Both the position numbers and the translations under genes were made by a program. Below are positions 54,995 through 63,797 of a stretch of DNA of 64,000 bases, in pieces. The notes under the pieces were generated by a model. That model saw only the letters and a program-made list of their open reading frames with translations, had not been told where the DNA came from and did no database searches. This DNA comes from JANQPX01 sp965204405 (GTDB lineage Bacteria > Pseudomonadota > Alphaproteobacteria > Geminicoccales > Geminicoccaceae). Within the stretch, counting starts at the first letter, position 1, and the number at the start of each line of letters is the position of its first letter. The DNA is taken from the NCBI GenBank assembly GCA_965204405.1, contig CBDBEN010000005.1, positions 2,914,001-2,978,000 of the forward strand, in the 5' to 3' direction.

Positions 54995-55873
54995 CTAGAC
55001 CTCCAGCATTGCCATCGTCCTCTTGAAGAAGTCGCTGTCCGGGTCGGTTAGGACGTTCAGCTCGTCGAAGTGGTCGACGTCGGGGACGATGTAGAGGTCG
55101 ATCCGGCGCTCAGCGGTTGCGAACGCCTCTTGATACATGCGGGCCTGGCGGTGGAACTCGTCTGTTTCCTTGCCGCCAACCACCAAAAGCTGCGGGGCAT
55201 CGGTAACGGGTGGGTGGTTGATCATGGGGCTTTCGGCGGCAGCTTCCTCGGCATCCATGTGGACATTGTCGTTGAGCGAAGTCAGGCGCACCGGCTCCAG
55301 CAGGCTCAAGGGGGAGACCGGGATGCCGCTTTGGATCAGCGTTTTCGGCAGATCGGCGCCGAAGGCCGACCAGTCCGTGCCCATCATCATCTCGGTGATA
55401 TGGCCGCCCGCGGAATGACCCATGACGGTGATGCGCTCGCGGTTGAGTCCGAGCTCGGCTGCGTTGCGCCAGAGATAAGAGAGCCCTTCCCTCGCCTCTT
55501 CAGAGATCCTAGTGATGGTGACCGACGGGCAGAGATCATAACCAATGACGGCGACATTCACCCCACGCTCGGTGAAGGGGGTGGCGAGAAAGCTGTAGAT
55601 CGACTTATCGCCGCGCTGCCAATAGCCGCCATGAAAATAAACAAGCAGCGGCGCTTCGGGATCGCCCGAGGTAAAGAGATCGAGCTTTTGCTTCTCGCCC
55701 TCGCCATAGCGAATGTCGAGCCGGCCGGACAGTTTTTCGCGCGCCTGCTCGCTTCGGGCGGTCCAAACGGGAATCACCGTCACATCGTAGTCTGGCCGGC
55801 CGGCGCGCAGGTTATATTGCTTTTCCAGCTCTTCGGCGGAGAGTGACAGATGAAAGGTGACGGGATCGGACAT
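54995..55873 (-). CDS. Alpha/beta hydrolase (esterase/formamidase-like)
   Basis: Cytoplasmic hydrolase of 292 aa. The oxyanion motif is VYFHGGYWQ, the nucleophile elbow GHSAGGH, and the catalytic Asp/His region VPDVDHFDELN. The HGGYW form is typical of kynurenine-formamidase-like and HSL-type esterases. It is the last gene of the leftward monooxygenase set, 15 bp after the flavin reductase gene, so an amide or ester in the same pathway is the likely substrate. Confidence 0.85.
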   Translation of the reverse strand: MSDPVTFHLSLSAEELEKQYNLRAGRPDYDVTVIPVWTARSEQAREKLSGRLDIRYGEGEKQKLDLFTSGDPEAPLLVYFHGGYWQRGDKSIYSFLATPFTERGVNVAVIGYDLCPSVTITRISEEAREGLSYLWRNAAELGLNRERITVMGHSAGGHITEMMMGTDWSAFGADLPKTLIQSGIPVSPLSLLEPVRLTSLNDNVHMDAEEAAAESPMINHPPVTDAPQLLVVGGKETDEFHRQARMYQEAFATAERRIDLYIVPDVDHFDELNVLTDPDSDFFKRTMAMLEV

Positions 55874-55888
55874 AGTGTTTTCTTTCCC

Positions 55889-56374
55889 TCAGGCTTCGGT
55901 TTGTGGGATATCCGGCGTAAAAAAAGTGCCGCGGCAAAAACCCAATGGCATTGGATCGCCTTGACCATAGCTGACCACATTACCGTGCAAAATCACATGG
56001 TCTCCAGCATCGATCTGCCGGTCTGCTGCGCATTCGAGCCAGGCAGATATCTTCGGCAGCAGTGGCGTGTTCGTCTCACCCTGCGTCCAGACAACAGAGG
56101 AAAAACGGTTTGGGGCGGGGCTTGCGAAATGCCTGGCAAGGTTGGCCTGATCGCTTGCTAGAATATTCACCGAAAACCGCTCGGCATCGGCGAAGACCGG
56201 CCAGGCCCGGCCACGCCGGTCCAGGCAAACGAGGATCAAAGGTGGATCGAGCGAGACCGAGGAGAATGCGTTCGCGGTCAAGCCCCAGGGCTCACCATCG
56301 CCGTCGAACGCGGCGACGATGGTGACGCCGGTGGGAAAACTACCGAGCGTTTTTCGATAAGCTGAAGTCTCCAT
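55889..56374 (-). CDS. Flavin reductase (HpaC/RutF-like)
   Basis: Protein of 161 aa with the flavin-reductase pattern YRKTLGSFPTGVTIVAAFDGDG, GLTANAFSSVSLDPPLILVCLD and FSVNILASDQ. It should supply reduced FMN to the luciferase-type monooxygenase encoded in the same operon. Start at 56374 (METSAYRK); longer frames include part of the GST gene in another frame. It overlaps the GST gene by none and lies 1 bp after it. Confidence 0.9.
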   Translation of the reverse strand: METSAYRKTLGSFPTGVTIVAAFDGDGEPWGLTANAFSSVSLDPPLILVCLDRRGRAWPVFADAERFSVNILASDQANLARHFASPAPNRFSSVVWTQGETNTPLLPKISAWLECAADRQIDAGDHVILHGNVVSYGQGDPMPLGFCRGTFFTPDIPQTEA

Positions 56375-56375
56375 G

Positions 56376-57053
56376 TCAGTGCGCCCCTGCTTCGCCCGAA
56401 CGACGCTCAAGTTCCCGCCACTCGCTGGGATTGGTGCCGAAGAAGCGCATGACCTGCTCTTGGTAGGCCGACCGTTGCGAGAGTCGCGCATACCAGGCTT
56501 CCATGTGAGGAAGCGAGGGCCGCTCGACGGCGACATTGAAATAGCGATAGGCGACGGCACCCAAGGGAATGTCGCCCATGGTGAAGGTATCACCGGCGAC
56601 ATAAGCATGATCGGCGAGATGAGCATCGAGAGTGGACAGTAGCTGGCCCGCCGCCTCGGCCTTCTTCGCGACCGCTGCCATGTCGCGCTTCTCCGGCTCG
56701 GTGCGCACCGTGTCCCAAAAAAGGGGAAAGACCGCGGGAAAGGCGCGTGTGCCGCACCACTCCATCCACTGATCGGCAACGGCGCGCCCTCGGATGTCAT
56801 CCGGACAGAGCGTGCCTTTGCCGTAGCGATCAGAGAGATAGCGGACGATGGCATGAGATTCCCAAAGAACGAAACCGTCATCGCGAATGGTCGGGATCAG
56901 GCGGTTCGGATTGAGTTTTCCATATGTTTCGCTGTCAAGCACGCCGAAGCTGCCGCCGGCAAGATTGAGCCTGAAGTCGAGACCGAGTTCGGCCGCAGTC
57001 CAGATCACCGGGATGACGTTCGAGGAGTAGGGCCGTCCCCAGATTTCCAGCAT
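56376..57053 (-). CDS. Glutathione S-transferase
   Basis: Cytoplasmic GST of 225 aa. An N-terminal thioredoxin-like domain starts LEIWGRPYSSNVIPVIWTAAELG and contains the cis-Pro region RLIPTIRD and DGFVLWESHAIVRYL; the C-terminal helical domain has FTMGDIPLGAVAYRYF. The N-terminal Ser (YSSNV) is likely the catalytic residue. It may open an epoxide or handle a thio-adduct in the operon's pathway. Confidence 0.9.
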   Translation of the reverse strand: MLEIWGRPYSSNVIPVIWTAAELGLDFRLNLAGGSFGVLDSETYGKLNPNRLIPTIRDDGFVLWESHAIVRYLSDRYGKGTLCPDDIRGRAVADQWMEWCGTRAFPAVFPLFWDTVRTEPEKRDMAAVAKKAEAAGQLLSTLDAHLADHAYVAGDTFTMGDIPLGAVAYRYFNVAVERPSLPHMEAWYARLSQRSAYQEQVMRFFGTNPSEWRELERRSGEAGAH

Positions 57054-57062
57054 TTTATCCTC

Positions 57063-58226
57063 CTATGCTCGCTCAAGTTTGAATCTGGGCATGACATCGC
57101 TGGCCAGCCGTTCCCAGCTCGCCCGGATTCTTTTGTAACTCACACCGGGAAATTGCTGCAGCGCCACTAGGTGGTCGAAGCCGATGGCGGCTTTGGCTTC
57201 CTCGATCCGCTCGGCCACATAATTGGCGGTGCCGACCCAGATGATGCGGTGCTTTTGCAGGAAGTCGAACCAGTCGAGCGCGCGATCCTCACCATCCAGT
57301 TCGGTGCCCTCCTCGAGATACATCTTTCGCGACCATTCGCCGGCTGGGCGCGAGCCGCAGAGGAACTCGTAATAGCCGTTGATAGCCTGGCGCACGTCGG
57401 CAGCCGCGGCTTCCATGGTGTCGGCGACATAGAGCGAGGTGCAAATGCCGACACCCTGTCCAAGCTCGGCATCGTTTTCGCCAGCACGGATCCGCGCTTC
57501 GCGGTAGGGTTCCCAGCAGGAACGGATGCGGCCGAAGGGTGCAGCCATCGAGACGACATGCAGACCGTTGGCACCGGCATGTTCGAAGGTCGGCGGGGCG
57601 TTCGACATCAGCCAGACAGGCGGATGCGGTGCCTGCAGCGGGCGTGGATGCACATACATCGCCCGATACTCGCCATCCGGTCCGTGATAGCATGGATCGA
57701 GCGGCTCGAAAAAACGATTGGTTTCCTTCCAGCCAGGAACCGGAAACTCATAGAATTCGCCTTTGTGGGTGAAGGCCTCTTCCGTCCAAGCTTTCAAAAT
57801 TACGTCGAGACACTCCCTGAACAGGCGATAGCTCTTCTCGTTGTCGCGCCGATCGGCATCGCGGTTGAACTGGATCGTGGCGCGTTCGTTGATCCCCTTG
57901 CCGACACCGAAATCGACCCGTCCGCCGGAGAGATTGTCGAGCATCGCGATATCCTCGGCGACCCTGAGCGGATGCCAATCGGGAAGCACGACGGGGCTGG
58001 TTCCGACTCGCAAACGTTGGGTACGAGCGGCAATGTCCGAACAAATCAGGATGGGATTGGGCGGCGCGTTCAAATAGCCGTTATGGGCGAAGTGGTGCTC
58101 GGTGAACCAGCAGGTGGTGAAGCCGGCGTCCTCCGCCAGGACGGCCTGTTCGCGGAACATGGCAAGCGTCCGCTCCCAGGGGATCGTCTCGCCGGGATTG
58201 AAGAACGGGATGATATCGAAGCGCAT
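57063..58226 (-). CDS. Luciferase-like flavin-dependent monooxygenase
   Basis: Bacterial-luciferase-fold protein of 387 aa: WFTEHHFAHNGYLNAPP, LRVGTSPVVLPDWHPLRVAEDIAMLDNLSGGRVDFGVGKG, the standard family segments. It needs reduced FMN and O2. The adjacent flavin reductase supports a two-component oxygenase. The family covers alkanesulfonate, pyrimidine, EDTA and sulfide substrates, and none can be chosen from sequence. Start at 58226 (MRFDIIPFF). Confidence 0.9.
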   Translation of the reverse strand: MRFDIIPFFNPGETIPWERTLAMFREQAVLAEDAGFTTCWFTEHHFAHNGYLNAPPNPILICSDIAARTQRLRVGTSPVVLPDWHPLRVAEDIAMLDNLSGGRVDFGVGKGINERATIQFNRDADRRDNEKSYRLFRECLDVILKAWTEEAFTHKGEFYEFPVPGWKETNRFFEPLDPCYHGPDGEYRAMYVHPRPLQAPHPPVWLMSNAPPTFEHAGANGLHVVSMAAPFGRIRSCWEPYREARIRAGENDAELGQGVGICTSLYVADTMEAAAADVRQAINGYYEFLCGSRPAGEWSRKMYLEEGTELDGEDRALDWFDFLQKHRIIWVGTANYVAERIEEAKAAIGFDHLVALQQFPGVSYKRIRASWERLASDVMPRFKLERA

Positions 58227-58270
58227 GCCGGCCTCCCATGTCGTTGAACTTTGTCTCATGAATTGACTCA

Positions 58271-58299
58271 TAGTTCAATTTATACTAAAAATTCAACTA
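58271..58299. promoter_or_regulatory. Candidate operator between monooxygenase and XRE regulator
   Basis: TAGTTCAATTT, seven bases, AAATTCAACTA: arms of eleven bases with one mismatch. A further TTGAACT half-site lies about 25 bp to the left. The 110-bp divergent promoter is AT-rich and lies between the two divergent genes, so autoregulation by the XRE protein is likely. Confidence 0.5.
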
Positions 58300-58336
58300 G
58301 ATTCTGAACAGCTATGAGAAGCGAAACCTGAAGACC

Positions 58337-58954
58337 ATGTCAGAGGAAGCACGGCCTGACGATAGCCAGGGCATCGGCACGGAAATCCGCGAAGTTCGAA
58401 AAGCCCGTGATCTGACGCTGAAAGATCTGAGCGCCAAGGTCGACTGCTCGATTGCCTATCTCAGCCGCATCGAGCGTGGGGCGGCTAGGGTCTCGGTCGA
58501 TCTCCTGGAGCAAATCAGTGCGGCACTCGACGTCGATCCGAAGTGGTTCTTTCCCGATCGCGGCGGCAGCGGGCCGCTGGAGTGCGCGCATGTGGTGCGG
58601 GCGAGCAAACGCCGTCCGCTCAGCGGCATGTACTCACGCAGCGCCGAAGAGCTGGGGTTCGAGGACGAGCTTCTCTCAAGCAGCCTGGACGGCGGTTTTT
58701 ATCTTCTGATTTCACGCTTTCCGGCGGCATCAGGCCCAAAAGAGACTCCGCTCGACGGCTATGCCTTCGAAGGCGAGCAGCACGGCGTCGTGCTCGAAGG
58801 CGAGATCCTGCTCGTGCTGGATGACGAGCAGATCGTTCTCAAAAAAGGCGACAGCTTCTCCTACCCCTCCACCATCCCGCACCGTTTTAGCAACAACGGA
58901 CCAACGGATGCCGTCATGGTCTGGGCGATGGCGCCCGTACGCATAAGCTGGTGA
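58337..58954 (+). CDS. XRE-cupin transcriptional regulator
   Basis: Protein of 205 aa: an N-terminal HTH_3 domain (IREVRKARDLTLKDLSAKVDCSIAYLSRIERG) and a C-terminal cupin (YAFEGEQHGVVLEGEILLVLDDEQIVLKKGDSFSYP...IPHRF). Such regulators sense small catabolic ligands through the cupin. It is divergent from the monooxygenase operon and probably controls it. Confidence 0.92.
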   Translation: MSEEARPDDSQGIGTEIREVRKARDLTLKDLSAKVDCSIAYLSRIERGAARVSVDLLEQISAALDVDPKWFFPDRGGSGPLECAHVVRASKRRPLSGMYSRSAEELGFEDELLSSSLDGGFYLLISRFPAASGPKETPLDGYAFEGEQHGVVLEGEILLVLDDEQIVLKKGDSFSYPSTIPHRFSNNGPTDAVMVWAMAPVRISW

Positions 58955-58982
58955 TCTCAGGTACAGGAAAGGAAAGAAAATC

Positions 58983-59177
58983 ATGCCCCTCATTCGCGTC
59001 GAGATGTTCGAAGGCCGCACCACGGATCAGAAGCGGGCGCTTGCCAAGGAATTGACAGACGCCTTCGTAAAAACCGCCGGCGGCACGCCCGAATCGGTAC
59101 ATATCGTCATGACAGATGTCGCCAAAGACGACTGGGCCGTCGCCGGCAAGCTCTGCTCCGATCCAGCACCAGGCTAA
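58983..59177 (+). CDS. 4-oxalocrotonate tautomerase-like protein
   Basis: Small enzyme of 64 aa with the catalytic Pro2 (MPLIRVEMFEGRT) and the family end IVMTDVAKDDWAVAG. It should catalyse keto-enol tautomerisation of an unsaturated acid. It follows the regulator gene by 28 bp. Its presence suggests that the operon's pathway passes through an enol or ring-cleavage-like product. Confidence 0.9.
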   Translation: MPLIRVEMFEGRTTDQKRALAKELTDAFVKTAGGTPESVHIVMTDVAKDDWAVAGKLCSDPAPG

Positions 59178-59261
59178 AGCGTTTCAACTAACGACGAGGC
59201 TGTCCCAAATGGAGAGGCGTCGTCCGTGCTCGCGCCTAATCATAGACCGAGTGCTGCGTTT

Positions 59262-61127
59262 CTAGCTAATGTTGCCACGTCGCCTCAGGATGGTCCCGCC
59301 GTCACCAGCGGCCAGCAGGCCATGAGCGTGGCTGGCTGACAGGGCTCGCAGACCGCCGTCGAAGCCGGTCAGGTCCGTCTGCCAGGCACGCCCGTCATGA
59401 TGAAGGGCGATGCCGCCGGCGCCGACGGCAAATACGCCTTGCCTGCCGCCAGCGACCGCAAGCAAATCGGAGCGTGCTCGTGCCGGAGTAAGGGTCCAAC
59501 GGCTGCCGTCGAAATGACCGATGGTGCCTGAGAGGCCGACGACGTAGATGTCGTCGAGGCCATTGCCCCAAACATCGAACAGGAAGCTCTCAGTGCCGGC
59601 ATGGAACTCATCCCAGCGCTGGCCGTTCCAGCGAAGGATCATGCCGAAATCGCCGACCGCCAAGAGGTGCTCCGCATCCATACCCCAAAGGCCGTAGAGG
59701 GCGGAGCGCGTACCGCTAGTCAAGCGCTGCCAGGTTTCGCCGTCCCAGTGCAGAACCAGGCCTTCGTCGCCGACCGCGAAGATTTTTTCCGGGCTCTCCG
59801 CCCAAAATGATAAGATAGTAATGTCGACATGCAGGTCGAATTGCTTACGCCAGCGCATACCGTCGAAATGGTGGACCTCACCCAGTTGGCCGGCGGCGAG
59901 CAATCCACCATCCGCGGCGGCGGTGAGGCAATGAATGCCGAAATCGCCCACCGGCGGCAGCCGTTCAAAGCGTTCGCCGTCGAAGCGAAGTACGGTGCCT
60001 TCCTCGCCGCAGGCATAAAGCGCCCCGTCCCGCTCATCGCTCCACAGGCCCCAGAGCTGACGATCGACGCCGCTTTCCACGCGCTCCCAAGAGGGCGCGC
60101 CATCCCCATGACATAGAGCAGGAGCGGCGAGCATTTCGTGAGGATCGGGCGCCGCTGTCAGCACCGTGCCGAAATCGCCGACCGCCAGGGCTTCTCCGGT
60201 CGGTAGCGACGCGATACCCATGAGATCGTGCCGGGTAGCGCTCTCTAGCCGGTCGATGCGATCGTTTTTGATGAAGTAAATGCGGCCCCGATCGCCGACG
60301 GCAAGTACCCCGCCTCGATAGGCGGCAAGATCGCGAAGCCTTGTCAGCGGCTCGTCTGGTTCGATTTTCTCGAATGTACCGGCGCGAAACCGGAGAAGAT
60401 CGCCGCGAAAGCCGTTGGCATCGATAAAGTAGCGGCCGCCCGCGAGCAACAGTTCGTCATCGCTGAGCGGCAGTACGGCCTGAAAACTGCTTCGCACCGG
60501 ACAATCCAGCGCGGTCCATAGGCCGTCACCCGTACTCGTCAGAACTGCACCGTCATTGCCTGCGGCGACCAACTGGCCGTCCGACAGGCACGTGATGGTG
60601 CGAAGATGGGCGCGGGTACCACTGTCTTCGCGCTGCCAAACTGTGTCTCTGTAAGCGAGGATCGTGCCGTTGTCGCCGACCGCCCAGAGCTGCCCGCCCT
60701 CGTCGCCAGTAAGATCGAAGAGCGGCGTGTTATCTTCGACGGCAGCATATTTGCCATCATCGCCAATGACGCAGCCACGCTCCTTTCGCCAGTTCTCGCC
60801 ATCAAAGGCGAAAACAGCCCCCATCCAGCCGACAGCATGAAGGTAATCGAATGACGGACCGAAAATCGCATGGACAGGCACCGGCGCCGGAGCAGCAAGC
60901 CGTTTCCAGTCATTGCCGTCGAAGTGGAATATGGCCCCCTCGTCGCCTGCAACGACGACATCAGTCTCGGACGCCCATGCCGTCCAGAAGACATCGCCAG
61001 GTCCGGCAGCGAGACCATCAACCTGGCGCCAGGGACGGCGGCGCGGATCATCAGGATCGCCCTCGACCAATCGGCGGAACAGACCGCGTCGGCTCGGTTC
61101 GGCTTCGACGGTCGATCCAGCGGTCAT
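59262..61127 (-). CDS. Repeat-propeller protein of the DMSO-reductase-like operon
   Basis: Protein of 621 aa made of about twelve to thirteen repeats of about 40 residues. Each has a core such as AVGDNGTILAYRDTVWQRE, AVGDFGTVL, ACGEEGTVLRFDGERFERL or AVGDEGLVLHWDGETWQRL (a VGD.G.-h.DG..W pattern), as in BNR/Ycf48-like beta propellers. No signal peptide is seen, so the location would be cytoplasmic. It overlaps the Mrp-like gene by 4 bp and is the last gene of the operon. It may be an assembly or protein-binding scaffold for the molybdoenzyme; this role is inference. Confidence 0.7.
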   Translation of the reverse strand: MTAGSTVEAEPSRRGLFRRLVEGDPDDPRRRPWRQVDGLAAGPGDVFWTAWASETDVVVAGDEGAIFHFDGNDWKRLAAPAPVPVHAIFGPSFDYLHAVGWMGAVFAFDGENWRKERGCVIGDDGKYAAVEDNTPLFDLTGDEGGQLWAVGDNGTILAYRDTVWQREDSGTRAHLRTITCLSDGQLVAAGNDGAVLTSTGDGLWTALDCPVRSSFQAVLPLSDDELLLAGGRYFIDANGFRGDLLRFRAGTFEKIEPDEPLTRLRDLAAYRGGVLAVGDRGRIYFIKNDRIDRLESATRHDLMGIASLPTGEALAVGDFGTVLTAAPDPHEMLAAPALCHGDGAPSWERVESGVDRQLWGLWSDERDGALYACGEEGTVLRFDGERFERLPPVGDFGIHCLTAAADGGLLAAGQLGEVHHFDGMRWRKQFDLHVDITILSFWAESPEKIFAVGDEGLVLHWDGETWQRLTSGTRSALYGLWGMDAEHLLAVGDFGMILRWNGQRWDEFHAGTESFLFDVWGNGLDDIYVVGLSGTIGHFDGSRWTLTPARARSDLLAVAGGRQGVFAVGAGGIALHHDGRAWQTDLTGFDGGLRALSASHAHGLLAAGDGGTILRRRGNIS

Positions 61128-62233
61128 GCGCCTTTCCCCCGCTTGGCGGCGACTTCATGGAGGCGTGAGGTCTCCTTGCCCATGAGTTCGGAGAGTTCCG
61201 CCTCTATCTTGGAACGCTTCGTCGGATCGAGGCCGGCCAACGCGTCGTCGAGCAGCCCTGTCTCCAGGTTCTCGGCAAAGGCTTCATCGAGAGAACGGGC
61301 AACAGCGCCATCGAAGTCGGCTCGTCCCAGATTGACACAAGATTCGATGGCCCGATCGAACGCCTTGGCGACGACACTGTCGGGCGTTTCGACCACGACA
61401 GGCCGACCACGATCGGATGCCGCCGCAAGCTCCAGTGCCAGCGGAATTTTTCCCAACGTCTGAATATCACAGGCGGCCGCTTCGCGTAGACGCGCCTTCG
61501 CATCCGCTTCCGGGAAGACATGAAAGGCACCGTCGCAATGGGGACAGACGACGCCTGCCATGTTCTCGACGACACCGAGGATAGGCAAACCGCGCTCATG
61601 ACAAAAGCGTGCCGCCTTCATGCTGTCCATCAGGGCCACCGCCTGTGGTGTTGTCACCAGGAGGGCCGAAGTGTTGGCGCCTTCAAGCATATCGCAAAGG
61701 GTAATCAACTCATTGCCGGTGCCGGGTGGCATGTCGATGATCAGGAAGTCGAGCGAGCCCCAATCAAAGGACCCAGCAAGATGGTGGATGAAGTCGTGCT
61801 TGTAGGCATCCCGCCAGACGACCGGCGTGTCGTCGCTTGCCAGGAGGAAGGCGAGCGAGCCGACCTTGACCGGGTGGGCGATGGACGGATCGGCAAAGTC
61901 ACGGGTGGCGATGCCTTGATCCGTCACCCTGACCTTGTCGCCGGCGAACCCGAAAAAACGGCTTTGGTTTGGCCCGTGAATATCAGCATCGGCGACGCCG
62001 GTCGTGAAGCCACGCTGAGCTAGCCCAGCCGCAAGATTGGCCGACACGGTGCTCTTGCCGACACCGCCCTTATTGGCGAGCACGATAACGATCTGATCGA
62101 TCTCGGCCAGCCGATTTTCGATCAGCACACGGTTGTGACGAGGCTTGTCGAGCGTGCAGACGCTTTCCTGATCACAAAACTGGCAGGCATGGCCGAGGCC
62201 GCAATCGATACCGCCGGTCGGTGGCGTGAACAC
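61124..62233 (-). CDS. Mrp/NBP35-like P-loop ATPase
   Basis: Protein of 369 aa with the deviant Walker A ANKGGVGKST and the MinD/Mrp pattern DADIHGPNQSRFFG and IDMPPGTGNE. The N-terminus has a Cys cluster (CGLGHACQFCDQESVC) like NBP35-type iron-sulfur carriers, and VCPHCDGAFHVF adds a CxxC. An iron-sulfur-loading role is likely. GTG start. It follows the gamma-subunit gene by 4 bp, so it probably loads clusters into the adjacent enzyme. Confidence 0.88.
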   Translation of the reverse strand: MFTPPTGGIDCGLGHACQFCDQESVCTLDKPRHNRVLIENRLAEIDQIVIVLANKGGVGKSTVSANLAAGLAQRGFTTGVADADIHGPNQSRFFGFAGDKVRVTDQGIATRDFADPSIAHPVKVGSLAFLLASDDTPVVWRDAYKHDFIHHLAGSFDWGSLDFLIIDMPPGTGNELITLCDMLEGANTSALLVTTPQAVALMDSMKAARFCHERGLPILGVVENMAGVVCPHCDGAFHVFPEADAKARLREAAACDIQTLGKIPLALELAAASDRGRPVVVETPDSVVAKAFDRAIESCVNLGRADFDGAVARSLDEAFAENLETGLLDDALAGLDPTKRSKIEAELSELMGKETSRLHEVAAKRGKGA

Positions 62234-62237
62234 GTCC

Positions 62238-63020
62238 CTACTCGCCGCCGATGTCGGCGATGATCCAGTCCTCGGTCACACTTTTGAGACCATCCCGTTG
62301 GCCATCGCTGCCTTGCCAGAGGGCGAAGGCAATTGGCAGTTTTTCGCGCGCAAACGAGATCTGATGGTCGCCCTCCGTCTCGATCGGCCGTGACATGACG
62401 ACGACCCAATGGCCAACCGAGGAGTCCTCACTGCTCCAATAGAGACTGTCGCCGCTGACCGGCTGCTGTTCCAGACGCGTGGTGCTACCGGGGCCACCAG
62501 CGGCGAGGCTCTCTATCTGATCTGCGTCCGATCGCCAGTACCAGATGTTCACTGGCTCCTCGGGCCCCGTACCCATGATCGAGGACGTCGCCTCATCACC
62601 GATCGCGAACTGGACGGCGGCACCATCGCGAAAGCGATTGCGCGTGGTGGCGGTATCCGCCGTATCGTCCCGCCAGCGAAGCCGCACGTAGAAGCGTTCG
62701 GAAGTGCGGGCGAGCGTAAAATAGATGTCCCGGCCTTCGTCTTCCTCATCCAGCCTCAACTCTACCGATTCATGCACGGGCGGGGCAGGTGCCACATGGG
62801 TTCTGTATTCAGGCAGACGCTCCCAGATGACGTCGTCAGGATCATTGACCGAGCGCAGATAGACGCCGTCAGGAATGCGCGAGACGGCGACCTCGTCGCC
62901 CGCCATCAGTTCCTTGACGTTCGCCTCAGCCAGGCTGTCGGCCTCAGCAGAGGCGGCGCCAACAAGAGCGATCATGGCTACTCCAGCTGCGGCGCCAAGG
63001 GCGGTTGGGTGCGCGTTCAT
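62238..63020 (-). CDS. Type II DMSO reductase family heme-b subunit (DdhC/EbdC-like)
   Basis: Periplasmic protein of 260 aa with a signal peptide (AGVAMIALVGAASAEA), then a heme-binding gamma-subunit fold as in ethylbenzene or DMS dehydrogenase: SEVRFYVRLRW-like strand (SERFYVRLRWRDDT), FRDGAAVQFAIGDE, and NIWYWRSD. The heme ligands were not identified by eye. It should pass electrons from the catalytic pair to a cytochrome. The B, D, C order here matches ddhABDC. Start at 63020. Confidence 0.82.
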   Translation of the reverse strand: MNAHPTALGAAAGVAMIALVGAASAEADSLAEANVKELMAGDEVAVSRIPDGVYLRSVNDPDDVIWERLPEYRTHVAPAPPVHESVELRLDEEDEGRDIYFTLARTSERFYVRLRWRDDTADTATTRNRFRDGAAVQFAIGDEATSSIMGTGPEEPVNIWYWRSDADQIESLAAGGPGSTTRLEQQPVSGDSLYWSSEDSSVGHWVVVMSRPIETEGDHQISFAREKLPIAFALWQGSDGQRDGLKSVTEDWIIADIGGE

Positions 63021-63030
63021 GGCGATCTCC

Positions 63031-63789
63031 TCATCCCCATAGGTCGCCGGCGGCGACTTGCTTGGTCTTGGTTTCGGCGAAACCCGGCTGATCCGGGTCG
63101 CGATAGGGGCCGACCCTTGCCTCCAGTTCCACCGCCTGGCTTTCAGTAAATGCCGGCAGTTCATTAACCAGCTGTACGATTGCGGGATCGAGTCCCGTCG
63201 CCCGGCCACCGTGCAGGCAGCCGGCGATCGTCCGCATCATCGGGACGAGATAGCGTTTGATGAAGTCGCGTTGGGCTCGGCGAAATGGCGACGGATCACG
63301 TCCCTGGCTCAGTGCCTTGGCCTCAAGATGGCAGAGCACGGCCATGAACTCCACCATGCTGGCGAGATGATCAGGCTCGTCCGCCCTGCCCTCGTCTCCG
63401 GTCGCCGCCTGAAGGCCGAAATGCCGGTAAAAGGCTGAAATGTTCAGCATGAACACCGGCCGGGCGTGGCCCGCCAGCAGGTTCTCGTGATCGCCGGCAA
63501 GCAGTGGTGCGATCGGCTTGCCCTTGGGACCATGCAGAAAGGCGGTGATATAGCCTGCTTCGAATTCCTTGAAGTCGGGTAGCGACCGAGCCGTGGGCCA
63601 GTGACGACCGGTGACCGCCGACCAGGCCCGATCGAAGGCCTGGTGAAAGACACCGTTTGCGAAAGCGGCATGCATCTCCGCCGTCGGATGACCGAAGGCC
63701 AGCGCTACGAGCCGCCAAATCGTCTCCTTGGCCGCAGCACGCTCCGCGCTATCACCTCCTGGGAGCATGTTATGTATCGGTGACGACAC
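63031..63789 (-). CDS. TorD-family molybdoenzyme chaperone (DdhD-like)
   Basis: Cytoplasmic all-helical protein of 252 aa: AKETIWRLVALAFGHPTAEMHAAF at the N-terminus, EFEAGYITAFLHGPKG and DHLASMVEFMAVLCHLEAKAL in the middle, as in TorD/DdhD chaperones. It holds the catalytic subunit until cofactor insertion and Tat export. GTG start at 63789, 8 bp after the beta-subunit stop. Confidence 0.87.
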   Translation of the reverse strand: MSSPIHNMLPGGDSAERAAAKETIWRLVALAFGHPTAEMHAAFANGVFHQAFDRAWSAVTGRHWPTARSLPDFKEFEAGYITAFLHGPKGKPIAPLLAGDHENLLAGHARPVFMLNISAFYRHFGLQAATGDEGRADEPDHLASMVEFMAVLCHLEAKALSQGRDPSPFRRAQRDFIKRYLVPMMRTIAGCLHGGRATGLDPAIVQLVNELPAFTESQAVELEARVGPYRDPDQPGFAETKTKQVAAGDLWG

Positions 63790-63797
63790 CTTGCCGG

